DNA of 64,000 bases from Pyronema omphalodes (taxonomy: Eukaryota; Ascomycota; Pezizomycetes; Pezizales; Pyronemataceae), in the NCBI GenBank assembly GCA_024516155.1, contig JAJJXM010000050.1, forward strand, positions 248,001-312,000. The letters are read 5' to 3'. Shown here piece by piece: positions 25,801 to 38,513 of this stretch (position 1 is its first letter; each line of letters begins with the position of its first letter). Position numbers and translations under genes: made by a program. The notes under the pieces are model-generated. The model saw only the letters and a program-made list of their open reading frames with translations. It was not told the origin of the DNA and did no database searches.

Positions 25801-28800
25801 ACCGAAACCGATATGCGCCCAACGAAGTGAAATCAATTGCGCCACCTGCGTATAGCGCAAGTTGCCATCGGTTACTAGGCGCTTGTGGCCGTTAGATCGT
25901 AATCACAACGGGATTGATTAGTAGAAATTACCTATGTTCTGAAGCATAGTAATTATTAATTATTAATTGTTGCCAGTACTCCGAGCCGTACTAGAGTAAT
26001 CCTCTTCAAAGCGTACAACTGGCAATTAAGTTCCAGTCCAAAGTTAAACTCTCACCGACATCCTGATACACGTTACAGGTGACAACAAATGAAGCCTAAG
26101 TGAATTGAGGTTACAGCGGCCGAAGTCCTCGATGTAGGGTTCAGGGCTCGCGCACGGTTCACCTGCACTTGCAAGTGTAAGATCCGATCGTGACTCGGAA
26201 GCTTGACATGCCGCCGGTGGTTCCACCTAGCTAAGCTGAACCCACCTCCCTCCGTCCATCCACCAACGCACTATCACCACCTCCACTTCCACCATCTTCG
26301 TCTACAAATCCAAATACGAAACCCAACCTCGTAACCACATACTCCTACGAGCCTCGTCCCAAGCACCACCGCACCAGATCTGCAAAAAGTGCGCACCGAC
26401 CAACACGGAACATCATACCGAGTCTTACGTTTCGAAGTCCGGGCTGAACCACTAAGGTAACGGACATTATGACCGATTGAATCATTCTTTTGGAATTCGG
26501 GCTGTCGTAAAAAGGAATTTGGAATTCTCTGAAAAATTCGGAATCCACATGTAATGGTTTTTACTGGCTGGCCGATTCCCACCGATTTGTTAGTCACGAA
26601 GTTCTGGACTTCAATTCCAACATCTATTACTCACCATCAAACTATGACTGCAAAGTTGGTGAAGATGTTGTTTTTCAGCTGAAATTAACTATACCTAAGT
26701 GTTTATGCATTCAAACCACTAACATCACAGGAAACTTGGGTTTTGAATATGCACAGCCACAGTGATGGTCCTTCGTCGCCACTTCAGCGCACCGCTCTCA
26801 ACAAAACCACCGCATCGATTCCTGAGTATAGGAATGGGTCTCAGAACCGCCTCAATATTCCAGCAGTTCGTCGCGAGCACAAGCCAGATTTGCCTACAAA
26901 TGCGTGGAACCGGGCGCGCGGTATTTCTTCGGGGCGTCTGTGCTCTTTGGTAGCGAATGATCAGCATTTTCACACTGGATCGCACAGATACCATGCTTGA
27001 AGTCGCTCCATCAAAGTCTTCATCGGCATGACCGATGAAGACACATTTAAAACGTGTTACATGAAAAAATTTGCTTGATTTGTCGGAGCTATTTCACGGA
27101 GTTGGTTAAGCACGTTTCGGAAGTTAGCCCGACACCGAAGAACCCAAATGAAATACGAGAAAAGACCTAGGTTACCGCAAGCCCTAAATCTTTATTTATT
27201 TTCTAATATCCCATGATATTCTAAATTTTATTTTTGTAACATTTTTACCTTATACCTATTTATTTTTGGTGCAAGACGTGCAAGACATGTTTTGAATTCT
27301 GCCTTACGTGCGCTGCGCACGAGTGACCCATGATGATGAATACATCCTCGAAATCCATGACGTTTGTGGGGCGCATGATGCTTGACGATCCCCGGAGATG
27401 TGTGCGCATGCCAACCCCTACACATGATTCTCTGAAGGTCATTTTCTCCGTTTCTCCATCGACCTGTAAATATTTCCATCCCAAGTGGCGCGTGTGTTGA
27501 ATCTGCACGGGAGTCGCGGCACAAAGAGACATTCCCTTACATTGAAGTTCAGCTTCTGACTTGCTGTTGGGTGTACGTATATCACAGTGCTGAGTCTGCG
27601 CGCATCACACGCGGCTGCGCAATGAGACCCAATTAAGTGCAATTTTGTCGTCTAGCTACCCTACGGTACATTTTTTTGCTGTGTGTAGTGTGTGTGCCGC
27701 GAGAACGTAGTGTACATTGGAGGACATAGTGACCTCCCCACCATAGCGATGCATCATGGTTTGCTCGCCACGACGACGTGGGATTCAATCAACAGACCAG
27801 CGGCATCGTGGGAATCATGCATTGGAAAGATGATACGCATATCTGCGGTCTCGCTAATATTTGGACACCTCAAAGACATGAACTGATGGGCAAGCAATGT
27901 TCAACACACCTCAACACCATGAAAATCTATATCACGAAGTTTCGTGAACTACAAACAAAAGATCCCGAATACACAAGATTGTCAAAAATAAAATATAAAA
28001 ACTATCTTCTCCCTCTTTTCGTATACCAATAATAGAAATAAAAAGTTCAACCAATTGACAAAATTAATTAAATCAATAAATCACGGAAGAAATAACATGC
28101 ATAAAGGAAAAGAATTCATGCTGTCAATAAAAATCTGGCAGAAATAGAACTGTCAAGGCTATAAAAATTCCACATCCAAGCTAGTATGCCCTAGTGTCTT
28201 TCCCGCGCTTTTCCTATGACGTTGAGCTCCTGGCTCAAGCTCCCAACTACTCTCTCAATGCGCTTGCCGAGTTCCTTCCCTGCGCCCTCCCACCCACATA
28301 AAATCAGCTCTGCGGGCAAACCTCCAGTTCTCCCACTTTGCACATCTATGAGACAGCGTTCTTTCTGGTTTGACCTCTGACCCACCATCTACAGCATTCC
28401 ATTTTCACATCTCCTGACAGCGAACCAGCGTCTCCCTGCCCTATTGCTGCCAGGCAGCTGTGTCCCTGCACTGATCCTCGATGCAGCATTAGCAGCTCGC
28501 CATTCGCGAATCCCATGCTTCCCCGTTGCGATCCCACAATTTTTGTAAGTATGTATTTCCCCGTAGTGTGATTGTAAGAAGATAACTCTGCTACAGGAAG
28601 GGATGAATGTTGATGATGATGCAATCCATTCACTGTTCAGGAATAAGGTATCGTACATATGAATGTAACTATTTCACATAAATAATTGACACTCACAAGA
28701 AGCCTCGACAGAGGTTGTTTTCTTACATTGGCTTGTTTTCAGCGGAGGTTCGCTAGTGGGGTGCAGAATCGGGTGTGGGCTGATTAGTGGGAGTCCATCA

Positions 28801-29469
28801 TATTAGTGTAAACAATAGAATTCACAAATTTTGAACTATTTTGAAAGTATAATATCTTGGCATATGTGATTCAACCTGTGAATACCACTAGCTTCATTGC
28901 AATTAAGCGCATAATTGCATATCATCACATTGAGATAATCTCTGTTGTTTGAAGCCCACATCGTCGCACGACAGCGTTGTGGGACATGAAAGCCTATATC
29001 ATCACATCCGCATTCCCAGTTTATCACAGCGCTGCTGCGAAATCGTGGGTGACATCCATCGTGTGATTGTGATCACGAAAAAATGAACCGTAGTGCTACC
29101 AATCACAACCCTTGCCCTATGATACATCATCACCAGGCAGACAAACCCCAGTTTCCAGAGCTGCGGCAGTGTAACGAATTACAGGGCCCTGAGAGAAGCC
29201 GCAGAGTCATACCGAATACAGGATGCAACATATAAGTAAGCTGAAGATCATGGTAAGGTGGGTACCACAGAATTAATCCGCAGGATAGCTTTTGTAACCC
29301 CACACGTCTTTCATCTAACTCGTGAAGCGATCACATCTCGAACTCCGTCAGACAATTTCATCATCATCAAAAGCAACAAAGAATTCGATAAAAGCCCGAA
29401 TTAACAACAAATATGGTAGGTTCCTGAAAATTAGCTTTCGTTGTGTTATCCGAACTTTTGCATACAATA
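22829..29469. other. Gene-free stretch, about 6.6 kb
   Basis: Divergent region between the Zn2Cys6 gene (-) and the esterase-NB-ARC gene (+). Frames up to about 150 codons exist, some overlapping on both strands (24532-24997), without recognisable domains or splice-consistent extension. Composition varies: more GC-rich at 23.0-24.1 kb and AT-rich at 27.2-28.1 kb. No LTR, tRNA or terminal repeats were recognised; old, unrecognisable transposon remains are possible. Confidence 0.45.
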
Positions 29470-32400
29470 ATGAGCATCGCTGACAGCTCTTCGCTCCAGC
29501 CCTGGGGGATAGGCAGCTCCAGTTCGACGCCGACAGCTGCGACGCCAACAACAGCTTCACCCGTCCCCGAGCAACAAGCACACTCCAAAAATGCCAGTAT
29601 TGGTGTTAAAGTCGTCTATACTCCGCCAACAGATATTCAGCCCGTTGTCGAGTAGGTTCATCAGAATGAAAGCTGAATATGGTAGCTGACAGCGTGTAGT
29701 ATCGTAGCTGTTCACGGGCTCAAGGGCGATGCTTTCAGAACATGGACAGCTCCTGCGACCGAAACTCGAAAAGAAGTCTTCTGGCTTCGAGATCTTTTGC
29801 CACAGGAGGTACCGAACGCTCGAATCCTGACCTATGGCTACGACAGCGATCCTGGGAAAGTATTCGAAAGCGCGAGCACAAATATGGTCCACCATCATGC
29901 GACAACACTCGTTTCAGAACTCCATTACTTCCGACGCGTAAGTTTAATGTTGTTACTTATTTGTGTTAAAATTGACTGACTTCGTGGCTGTAGAAACCAA
30001 ATGAACGCTATCGTCCGATAATTTTCGTCTGCCATTCGCTCGGTGGAATCGTGGTTAAGCGCGCCCTCATTTACTCATCTACCTGCAACATCTCGCATAA
30101 CCCGGAGCTGCGCTCGATTAAGGTTTCGACGTATGGAATTGTATTTCTTGGCACGCCACATATGGGAGCAGACTTGGCACGTTGGGGCAAGATGGCCGAG
30201 ATGTTGGTTCGAATGGTAACCTCCAAGAGCTGGGTTGATTCCAACGATGCCCTCATCCAAGCACTCGGAAGGAATTCGGAAACACTTCAAAATATCACTG
30301 ATAGCTTCCTTGGTCTTTCAACACAATTTCGGATGTTCTTCTTTTGGGAGGAGTTGAAAACCTATATCCCTGGAATGACTCGTGATGTGGTAGGTCATAA
30401 GAACTTCCCATTTACCCTCACATGGTACAAGCAGGTATTAATTGTTGACAGATTGTTGAATATGCTTCCGCCGTTCCCGAAGCGCTTCCTAATGCTGGTA
30501 GAGCTGGAATCCATGCAACGCATTCGGACATGTGCAAGTTTGTCGATGAGAATTCTCCGGGGTGGAACATCTTGGCAGGTGTACTGTGTGACTATGTCGA
30601 GAATGCACCACCGGCAATTGAACAAAACTGGTCACAGCTTTTGCAGCAGGAGAATCTGGATATTAATTTCAAGATTAGAGGGGCTATCCACAACCGTACG
30701 CCTCATCGTCAAGTTGGCCGATGACAATGTACTAACGTATTACAGGGCGAACTCCTTCCCCTGCAATGAGAGGTCTCGATGCACCGTCGCGGTTCGGTTT
30801 ATTGGAGGGACAACAACAGCAGCAACTGATTGGTGGTAGTCCTGATGGTATTATCCTCCCAGATGAGATTTCCGAGTATGATTCCGGGTCCGATCATGGA
30901 AGTAAGGGTAGTGGTGGTTGGAGAAGACGTCGTATCAGCTGCTAGCTCCCTTAATTCAGATAATTTTTCCTTCTGTCGCTGACCCTTTATGTGCTCGTAG
31001 ACGCGCAAAAGCTCCTCACAGCTCCTGTGCCATTTGTAAAACCGCAAACTCTCCAAGAAAACCGATTCTTCGTTGGCAGGGAGAAAGAACTTGCCAAAAT
31101 TCACGAAACTCTTCTTGATCCGTCAAAGCGCATCATCTTGATTTCGTCAATAACCGGAAGCGGAAAGACACATCTGGCTCGACAATATTTCTTCACCCAA
31201 CGAGAGAGCTTCCCTGGTGGTGTATTTTGGATCGATTGCCAAAATCCCGAAACTGGTTTATTCAACGCCCATGCAGTACAGTACGGATACGCATCAATCG
31301 CCGAATACCTACAATTCGCATCAGCAGGAGACGAGTATCCCATCGACCAGAAAGTTGACGATGTTATCGCTTGGTTTGGGGCAAATAAGAAATGGCTTTT
31401 AGTCCTGGACGGTGTCAATATCGATAGCGACTCTCAATATGGCACAGTAGCCAAATATCTTCCTTCAACTGCCTCAGGAAGCATCATCATTACTTCGATT
31501 AATGCCACATTGGCTGGCTCCGCACGTCTTGGATCTCCTCACAATCTCCCACTCGACCCACCTTCTCTTGATCATGCCGTCAAAATGTTGGCGCACTACT
31601 CGCAGATCTCCAACGATACCTCAAACTCAGCAGCATATACAGAACTCTGTAGAGCATTGACTTGTCTTCCGCTAGCGATTCATGCAGCTGGAAGCTATAT
31701 TAAAGATACTCAACTTCCTACAGTCGCTGCTTATCTGCGGAAACACCAGAGGCATTTGTTGATTTATAAAGATCCACATTTATTACCATTCCATTTCGTC
31801 TTTGACCGCATTGACGTCAAATACCCTCAGGCTTCCGGGCTCCTCAGTGTATTGTCATTCTGGGGACAAGGGGAAGGCGGTGGTGTACCAGCGGAAATGA
31901 TATGGTGGGGAGTTCGTGCGCTTGATAGGCACAACCGGAGGTTCCTGGTTGCACGGGACGCATTTGGGCGAGCAGTCGATGTCGACATGAGCATTGCTCA
32001 GTGTCTAAGATTTTCGGTAATCGAGCGAGAACCAGAGACCGGAACAGATGGTGTGGTAGGCGTCGATACGCTTCGGTTGCATCCTATTGTCAAAGAGATT
32101 TGCTTTGTACGCATGAAGGACAGAAAGGCATTGCAACAATGGTGCACCCTAGCAACCACGGTGTTCTGCAATTCTTTCGAGTATCTCAGCGCTCGTCGTC
32201 GTCCGCCTTCTGCATCCGAGGAAGGCACGATGGTGCCAGGTGTCGAGTTCCTTACATCGGATTTTGCTCGATATCTAACACACGGAACACACATACAAGA
32301 TTGTATCCGTCGGTATAAGCTTGAGCATTGTGAGCAGTTGACCCTGACACTTTTGAGAATTCAAACTCTTGCCCATCCTGAAACGGAAATCAAGAAGGAC

Positions 32401-33573
32401 AGAATATCAATGTTTGTCCGGACCGGTAGTGGAAGCTCAACCACGGATACGCCAAGTGAGGCCACTGATTCTGATGAATGGCACCGGTTGCCTATGTTGG
32501 AATCACCAGTAGCAGCTGAGCGTCCCAATATCGACATTTACGAACAGATGGAGCATCAAAGGTCCGAATTCGCGGAAGCTGAACGCCAGAGAATTAATCA
32601 AGAGAATCGGATTAAAGAGCTGGCGCAGAGACAGTTAGAATTCGAGTTTCGGTATCCGCCACCAAGTAGGTCACGGAGAATGAGGAGTCTAGATAGAAGT
32701 GATCGAAAGGGAAGGGCGAGGTCATATACTGCGGACTTCTTCCAGCCTCCGCCTGGTCCAGGGAGAGGACGTGCAAGCACTGGATCTGCTGCCGAACCTT
32801 TGAGCAACAGCAATCCCAGCACCCCACGTCAAGGAAGAAGCAGAAAGAGATCGCCGACGCCAGCTCCGTACAATCCTGAAATCTTCCAGCAGGCACCCCA
32901 CCACAATCCATACAGCGGACGAGCTTCTGGCCCATATACCGGCCTTTACCATCACCATGATGACCAGCAACATTCTTCCTCGGCCCCAGCTCAAATCGGG
33001 CGAATTCCTGGGCTTCCATCTCCAGCTTATACTCCGGCATATCCATTCATTCCAGGGTTTGCCCCTAGGTTTGCCATTGCGGAATTGAATCCTTCCAATG
33101 GTGAGATGCAGGATCCGAGATTCTTCACACCAGGAGCCTGGCCAGTCGGCGATGCTTCTTATTCTCCTGAGTTTCCTTCGGCATATACACATCGACCACC
33201 ATCAGCGACACCATCAGAAGCATGGAGCGAACCAATAACAAGGTCTCGAAGTGCTAGCCCTTACAATATTTTCCCCATGGAAAACATGACGCCACGCGTC
33301 AGCCACACTCGTATTCCTTCAATAGCAAGTCCATATCCACCACCACCAGACCAGACTTTGCTCCAAGGTTTAGGAATTGAGATTGGTTCACCAGGATATC
33401 TTCAGCCTGGTCGGAGGCCTGGAGACAGATCGAGATCAGGATCCAGATTGCGAAGGAGTTCGGTACCGGCGTATTCTCCGGATGAGGATGGGGCCGAGAT
33501 GAGCAGGAGCCGAAGCGAGCCAGGCGGGTCTGATGTCGCCAAGACCGTGGTGTCAACGGCCGCGGATCACTGA
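29470..33573 (+). CDS. NLR-like protein: serine esterase + NB-ARC + disordered tail, 1262 aa
   Basis: Probable STAND/NLR-type signalling protein, as used in fungal non-self recognition (family knowledge). Six exons: 29470-29651, 29700-29937, 29994-30389, 30452-30695, 30746-30901 and 31001-33573; the phases sum to 1263 codons and the introns end in TAG/CAG with CTGAC or CTAAC branch sites. Domains: a disordered N-terminus (1-60); an alpha/beta-hydrolase of the SesB/lipase kind (about 61-340) with DIVAVHGLKGD, nucleophile Ser155 in CHSLGG and candidate catalytic His296 in HATHSDMCKF; a linker; NB-ARC (about 425-730) with VGREKEL, Walker A GSGKT (458-462), Walker B-like LLVLDG (Asp542), SGSIIITS and CLPLA. 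The tail holds a short coiled coil (about 922-953) and then about 300 disordered Pro/Ser/Arg-rich residues. No TPR, ankyrin or WD repeats are seen, which is unusual for this group. Confidence 0.85.
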
Positions 33574-33961
33574 GCAAATGATGAGACGGAACGTATTGAG
33601 TGAGTGACGACAGATTTGACGGATAGAAAGCATGTTTTAGGTTATAATGTTATGTGTTACGGCTGTTTGTACTTTTTTGTTTTGCATCACTTTTGATTTG
33701 TACTTTTATGCATCTGGTGGCCATGTGGATTCTTGGTTACGTCACATGCATTTCGATATCCTTATTTTCTTATAGATCTGAAAAAAAAAAGATGCGATAT
33801 AATTTTTAGATAGATTTTTGGTGGATTTATACATTGCAAAATAAGCATTCTGTTGTTGACTTTGACGGATGGTACGCGCGGTACTTTACACGTGAACCGG
33901 TGACTGAAGTGCGACGCGAACTCCAGAGCTCACCCACAACTCCACAACTCCACAACTCCAT
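33574..33961. other. Convergent intergenic, 388 bp
   Basis: Between the 3' ends of the NB-ARC gene (+) and the P450 gene (-). Contains an A-run near 33781-33790 and a short tandem CCACAACT repeat near 33930-33958. Presumably both 3' UTRs. Confidence 0.55.
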
Positions 33962-35771
33962 CTAGATTCGCTCGTTGAAAACACACCATACCGACTTCAT
34001 CTCCATAGTAAAGGTATCGATAGCCCCCTCCATAGCCTAATTTCTCGTTAGTAGTTGCCTCAGTTATAGCTATGGATTACCATTACCTTCTCAATCGTCC
34101 ACCCTTCCTTGAAGCGAAAGGCATATTTCTGCACAACCGCTGCGGTAACCATCTTCATCTGAGTCATGGCTAGTGCTTTGCCAGCACACTGGTACCGTCC
34201 GACCCAAAATGGCTGAAACACTGTATTCATCCGTGCGAATTGTTCCGGTCCGGGGTTGATCCACTAGTATACGTCAGTCCACATCCGATGCAGGGCCATC
34301 TTGCACTCACTCTTTCTGGCAGAAACTCTTCGGGTTGATCAAACCACCGAGGATCCCGCTGGGCTGCGTGAAGCGGGAAGAGCATGTTGATACCGCCAGG
34401 TACTCTTCGGCCATCCTCGAGAAGTAGTCCTTCCGGCGGCGAGTAGCGTGGGGTACCACTGGGGACAGCTGGGTTCAGTCTCAATGCTTCGTTGATACAC
34501 GCTTCGAGATACTCAGATTCGGCTCCGTGTTTTTCGACGTCTTCCTGGAGCTTCTGTTGCACAAGAGGCTCTGAGCACAGATAAGCGATGAGAGAGATGA
34601 GGGTTGATGCAGTTGTGTCACTGATGCAGTTAGCTTCGGAATCCTTATCAGCCTCTCATGGAACCCTACCTTCCAGCGACGATAGCTGTTCTTGAATCAC
34701 CGGCCAGAGGAATATGATGCTGTCCAACGTTCTGAGGTTCGACATCAAGCAACACGCCGAAGATATCATCACCCTTTCCTCGTTGTTTCCGCTCTTGCGA
34801 TATCTCGTCGCACCACTTTAGAAAGTTTGTGTGGTCTTTTCCGGCAGCTCCAAGATTCTCCAAGAGAACCAAAGTCCAGGGAATATGGGCCAATAGTCCA
34901 AGAGTCCGCATACTGGCATGTGTCATTCGGAGGAAGTAATCACTTCCGTCCCGCCCGGCCTTTTCGAGCATGTTAAAGCTACGACCATATGTGATGACAC
35001 CCATGGTATCGAAAGCATAATAACTGAAGAAACGAGAGATATCAACCTCTCCCGCAAGCTGAGGAAGAAGAAGCGATATATGACGACGGATGTGGGGAAG
35101 ATAGCTTTCGATTGCTTTCGCGGAGAGTGCCTTGTCCCATACACGACGCCGGATACTGTGGGTGGTAATATCGCGGACAAGTTGGATCGATGGAGTCGGT
35201 TCTCCGAAGACATACCAAGTGCCCTTGTTGGTTTTTGAGAGGACCTGCAAAGCGTTTGGATCGATGGTTGTGATTTCGTTGGGACCAGTTCGAACGACAT
35301 TCCCGTACTTAGCGAACCATTCCTTTTGAACTTCATAGTATCGGCCTTTGCTCTGCGTGTACTTGTACGTATAATACAGCTTGGTCAGCCGTGCCATTGG
35401 GGGCCCTGGGAACTTTCTGACTGCAACCATGTCAGCAACTTTCATCACCCGGCATCAGAATGCAACATACGAGGATGGAACCACAGTCGATATACTATGA
35501 TGCTTCCATACAAGGCCACCAGGAAAGACCCTGTTGCAACAGCAACAATGTTCCCGGCATCTCCTATTGATTTCCCTCCAGCGAGGTGGACCAATGAAAC
35601 AAGGACTGGTGGTGTTCCGATAAGGGTCAGTAAGTACTTCCAGGCGTGCCTGTCGCGCTCATCATGAATGAAATAAGTCCAGTGCGATAGGACTCCAAGA
35701 ATGGCAGCCCCAGAAGCAAGCTGGTTTGTTGGAAGGTTGGCAATTGCCGTCACAGCAGATGTGAGCGACAT
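33962..35771 (-). CDS. Cytochrome P450 monooxygenase, 537 aa
   Basis: ER-anchored heme monooxygenase; substrate unknown. Five exons on the minus strand: 35771-35471, 35420-34670, 34620-34311, 34263-34087 and 34036-33962. The introns are 47-50 bp and the phases sum to 538 codons. The N-terminus has several hydrophobic segments, then WFHPLRKFPGPP; the I-helix motif is AGSDTT (349-354), ExxR is EALR (395-398), FLPERW is the PERF-like motif, and the heme loop is FWVGRYQCAGK with Cys480. The loop has Arg one place earlier than the usual FxxGxRxC, with Tyr at the normal Arg position. The most similar families that can be recalled are fungal secondary-metabolism P450s with GRYxC loops, but assignment to a CYP family needs a search. 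No backbone synthase lies nearby, so a metabolite cluster is not supported. Confidence 0.9.
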
Positions 35772-37446
35772 GATTGAGGTGTGGTTTTTCCGAAAAGTGC
35801 GGGAATTCCTACTTTATAACGTAGGTGTTATGCAGTACAAGAAGCTGAATAGATTATGCAGCCACCCGATTCTGCCCACATCTTTCCCGTCTTACCACCG
35901 CTTTCTTTCCTCTATCATTCGCTCTCCGGGTTCGTTTTGCACTTCCGCGCTCGTGGTGCTGGGATAGCCCTACCCGTTTCCAGTCAGGGAAGAGTTTGAA
36001 CGATATTATTAGGTGAGATATAGATTTCAACTGTCTATCTATCGTCCGGCTGTCTCTTGATTCAGCTGCCAATCCCTATTCCGGCGGTCTTCGTCGTTCT
36101 GGAACGCCTCACGTGTGAGTATTTAGCTGCTACGACGCTCTTATGCATAGGGTTGGGTGTTAAAGACAACTTGAATATGCATGGTCCTGGTTGGCGCTTT
36201 TAGGTCCAAATATTTTAGAACAGTTTCGAATTATCAGTTTAGCCCAAGAGGGAATTCTCCATTCAACTAACTTTGACGACAAAAGTCCTACGTAGCAATA
36301 TAACCAGCTTTTTCCGATTCCACCGAGCGACGGAAACTTTCTACACATGTATTACTGTGGTATTCTGTGAGACATACAGCGGTGATCTGGTTGCACATGA
36401 GGGGCCAATATTATCTAAGAGGTATGGACTCGGCTTACGATGAACTCTGGAGGAATCGCTATGACATCTACTATCATCATCTACGATCATAGGAGCCCTC
36501 CTAATCGGAAAGTGCACCTCATCTACTGATGATCACGAATAGATTCGGTAAACACATCCGTACTCACGTATCTGATGAAGAGGGAACAGCTGATGCTCAC
36601 TACCGTGTCAAAAACGGGTTACCGAAACACACAGTAGGAGACAAAACTGACCAAAATTTGTACGATGCCTTCCTACTCTGGTGGTGACGTTACAGCAGCT
36701 TCCGATGTTACATCCGCAGCGAATTCTGGGATGTATTCAACCGCGAAGATAAGGGAGAACACTACTTCACCCAGAGATATTGTGTTTCCATAGCGGTGGA
36801 AGGGATATTGGGGAAATGGTACTACTCAGCACACGGCTGATTCGTGTAACCTATTCCACTACTTAATCTTAAAGCGCGTTCATTCAAGTCTAGCATTGAC
36901 GTCATGGAATAATTGCACTTGAGGATTCTACGGATACATATCTTTTATCAGCGTTATCTCCGAGTCTTCAAGTGCAAATTTGGCCGTCAAATCATCTTTA
37001 GCGTCCACTGAACAATCAACGGTTAGCCATGGAGCTTTTGACGACTGCTGAACTTTTACACGATGAGTTCAACCTTTGCTAGGCATGGTGGGGCTTCGAG
37101 CTGGTGATGAGATATATCGATCTAATTTAATTTGCGCTGCAGATGCAACTAGACATGCAAAGGCGTTAGGATGACCCGAGAGAGAATAGCTTATTTAGAT
37201 CATCGGAGGATCCACGGGTCAAATTCGCACTTAAGCAGTGTATTTGCCCAGAGATTAAAGTGCATCAAAATATGTAGTTTTATGCCAACAGCACTTTGTT
37301 TGGGTCCCGCCTCGAGAGCTCATTGGTATGTTGATACATACGAGCCATTTTTCAAAACCAATTAACTATTATAGCGTTCCGCGTCTTAGGGTTTTGTCTG
37401 ATCTCATGCATGAACACCAATGGTTCGCATCCAATCGTATTCTAGC
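35772..37446. other. Gene-free stretch, about 1.7 kb
   Basis: Holds the P450 promoter on its left side. Only short unrecognised frames, with no splice-consistent gene or transposon domain. Confidence 0.5.
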
Positions 37447-38513
37447 TTGATTTGATTTGATTTTAATCATACACCGATCGAGGCCTCTAAGGCCTATGCG
37501 GGAGCTAAGTATCCGTTTTTCCTGTCCTCGCGGTTTAAACCGCCTAACGAGGCAACCCAATCTCCTTGTCCCCAGACTCCCCAGTTAGAAAAAATAGATA
37601 TACGCAAAAGGCAAACAACAGCAAAAGCACAAATAAACAAAACACTCTCGTACACAGTTTAGACAAACCCCGTACAGAAACTCATGCGTGACACCAAACT
37701 TAAGCCCAGCAATAACCGCCTTGCCGCACAAACACTAAAAGAATTCAGAGAAAAGAAAAAACAACCCCGCAATCTCGTGAATCCCCATCTCCAGGCCCAC
37801 CAACCCCAGCCTATTCGTAACGCCTGCCAATCTCCGTGGCTGCTAAATACTCCAACAACACCTTCGTACAGCGATCATCGCTAAACAGATCCACCGCTTT
37901 GAGCCTTGCTCGTGGTCTCCAGCTCCTGCCCTTAATGGCATCCACCTCTTTCTTCAGTACCGCGTACTCACGCCTCCAGCGGTGACACTCTCCGAACAGG
38001 TGTCCCCGGGTTTGTCGGACATTAGACGTGCACCACCAGCAGACGTCGGACTCTTTCTTTTTTACTCGAACGAGGTGGGTGCCGATAAGGGCATGTCCAG
38101 ACGCAAGTTGGAGGAATACTGCGGAGCGGCGTTTAGGGAGAGAGCGGAGGGAATCACGCAGGCCCCATGTTTTGCGGGGACGGAAAGAACGGCTGTCTTT
38201 AGCTCGTTGTGATATCCATCGCTTGGTAATGTCGCGGCGGGTTTCAGTGGCTATGCGGTTGAGGTGGGCGAGTGACACCGCATGGGGGACCAAGCACTCG
38301 GGGGCGTCGCACCTCATCAGGGGCAGGGCAGTACATTGATGGCGGGTACCCAGTTTTGCTGCAGCGTCAGCTGCTTCGTTTTCTGTGATCCCGCAGTGAC
38401 CTGGGACCCAGTGGAACTCGACGGAGATGTCGTTGTTCCGGCGCAGCCAGCGGACTTCGTCGGCGATCAGTCGAGTGACGGACTGTCCTGGGCCTGGTTC
38501 GTCGGACTCCAGG
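37447..38513 (-). mobile_element. 3' fragment of a Tad-like non-LTR (LINE) retrotransposon
   Basis: About 1.07 kb remains, minus strand. The coding end (RNase H plus CCHC-type finger) is at 38513-37811, and a UTR follows to a short AATCA-type repeat (plus-strand TTGATTTGATTTGATTT, about 37447-37463), which looks like a LINE 3' tail. The left (5') part is removed where the LTR of element A1 begins at 38514, so the LINE was in place first. The rest may survive beyond the retrotransposon pile-up, outside the window. Confidence 0.7.
37811..38513 (-). pseudogene. LINE ORF2 C-terminus: RNase H end + zinc finger (partial)
   Basis: Open frame of about 233 codons with no start, cut at 38513 by the A1 LTR. 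It begins within the RNase H domain; EFHWVPGHCGITENEAADAA is the typical RNase H C-terminal motif of fungal LINE ORF2, followed by an Arg-rich segment and the finger CWWC-x9-H-x4-C (CWWCTSNVRQTRGHLFGEC). It ends with a normal stop at 37811. The reverse transcriptase and endonuclease parts are absent from the window, so the fragment is dead. Confidence 0.8.

Noticed and set aside
29470..35771. Secondary-metabolite gene cluster around the P450
   Set aside because: No polyketide synthase, NRPS, terpene cyclase or tailoring set next to it; the convergent neighbour is an NLR-like protein.
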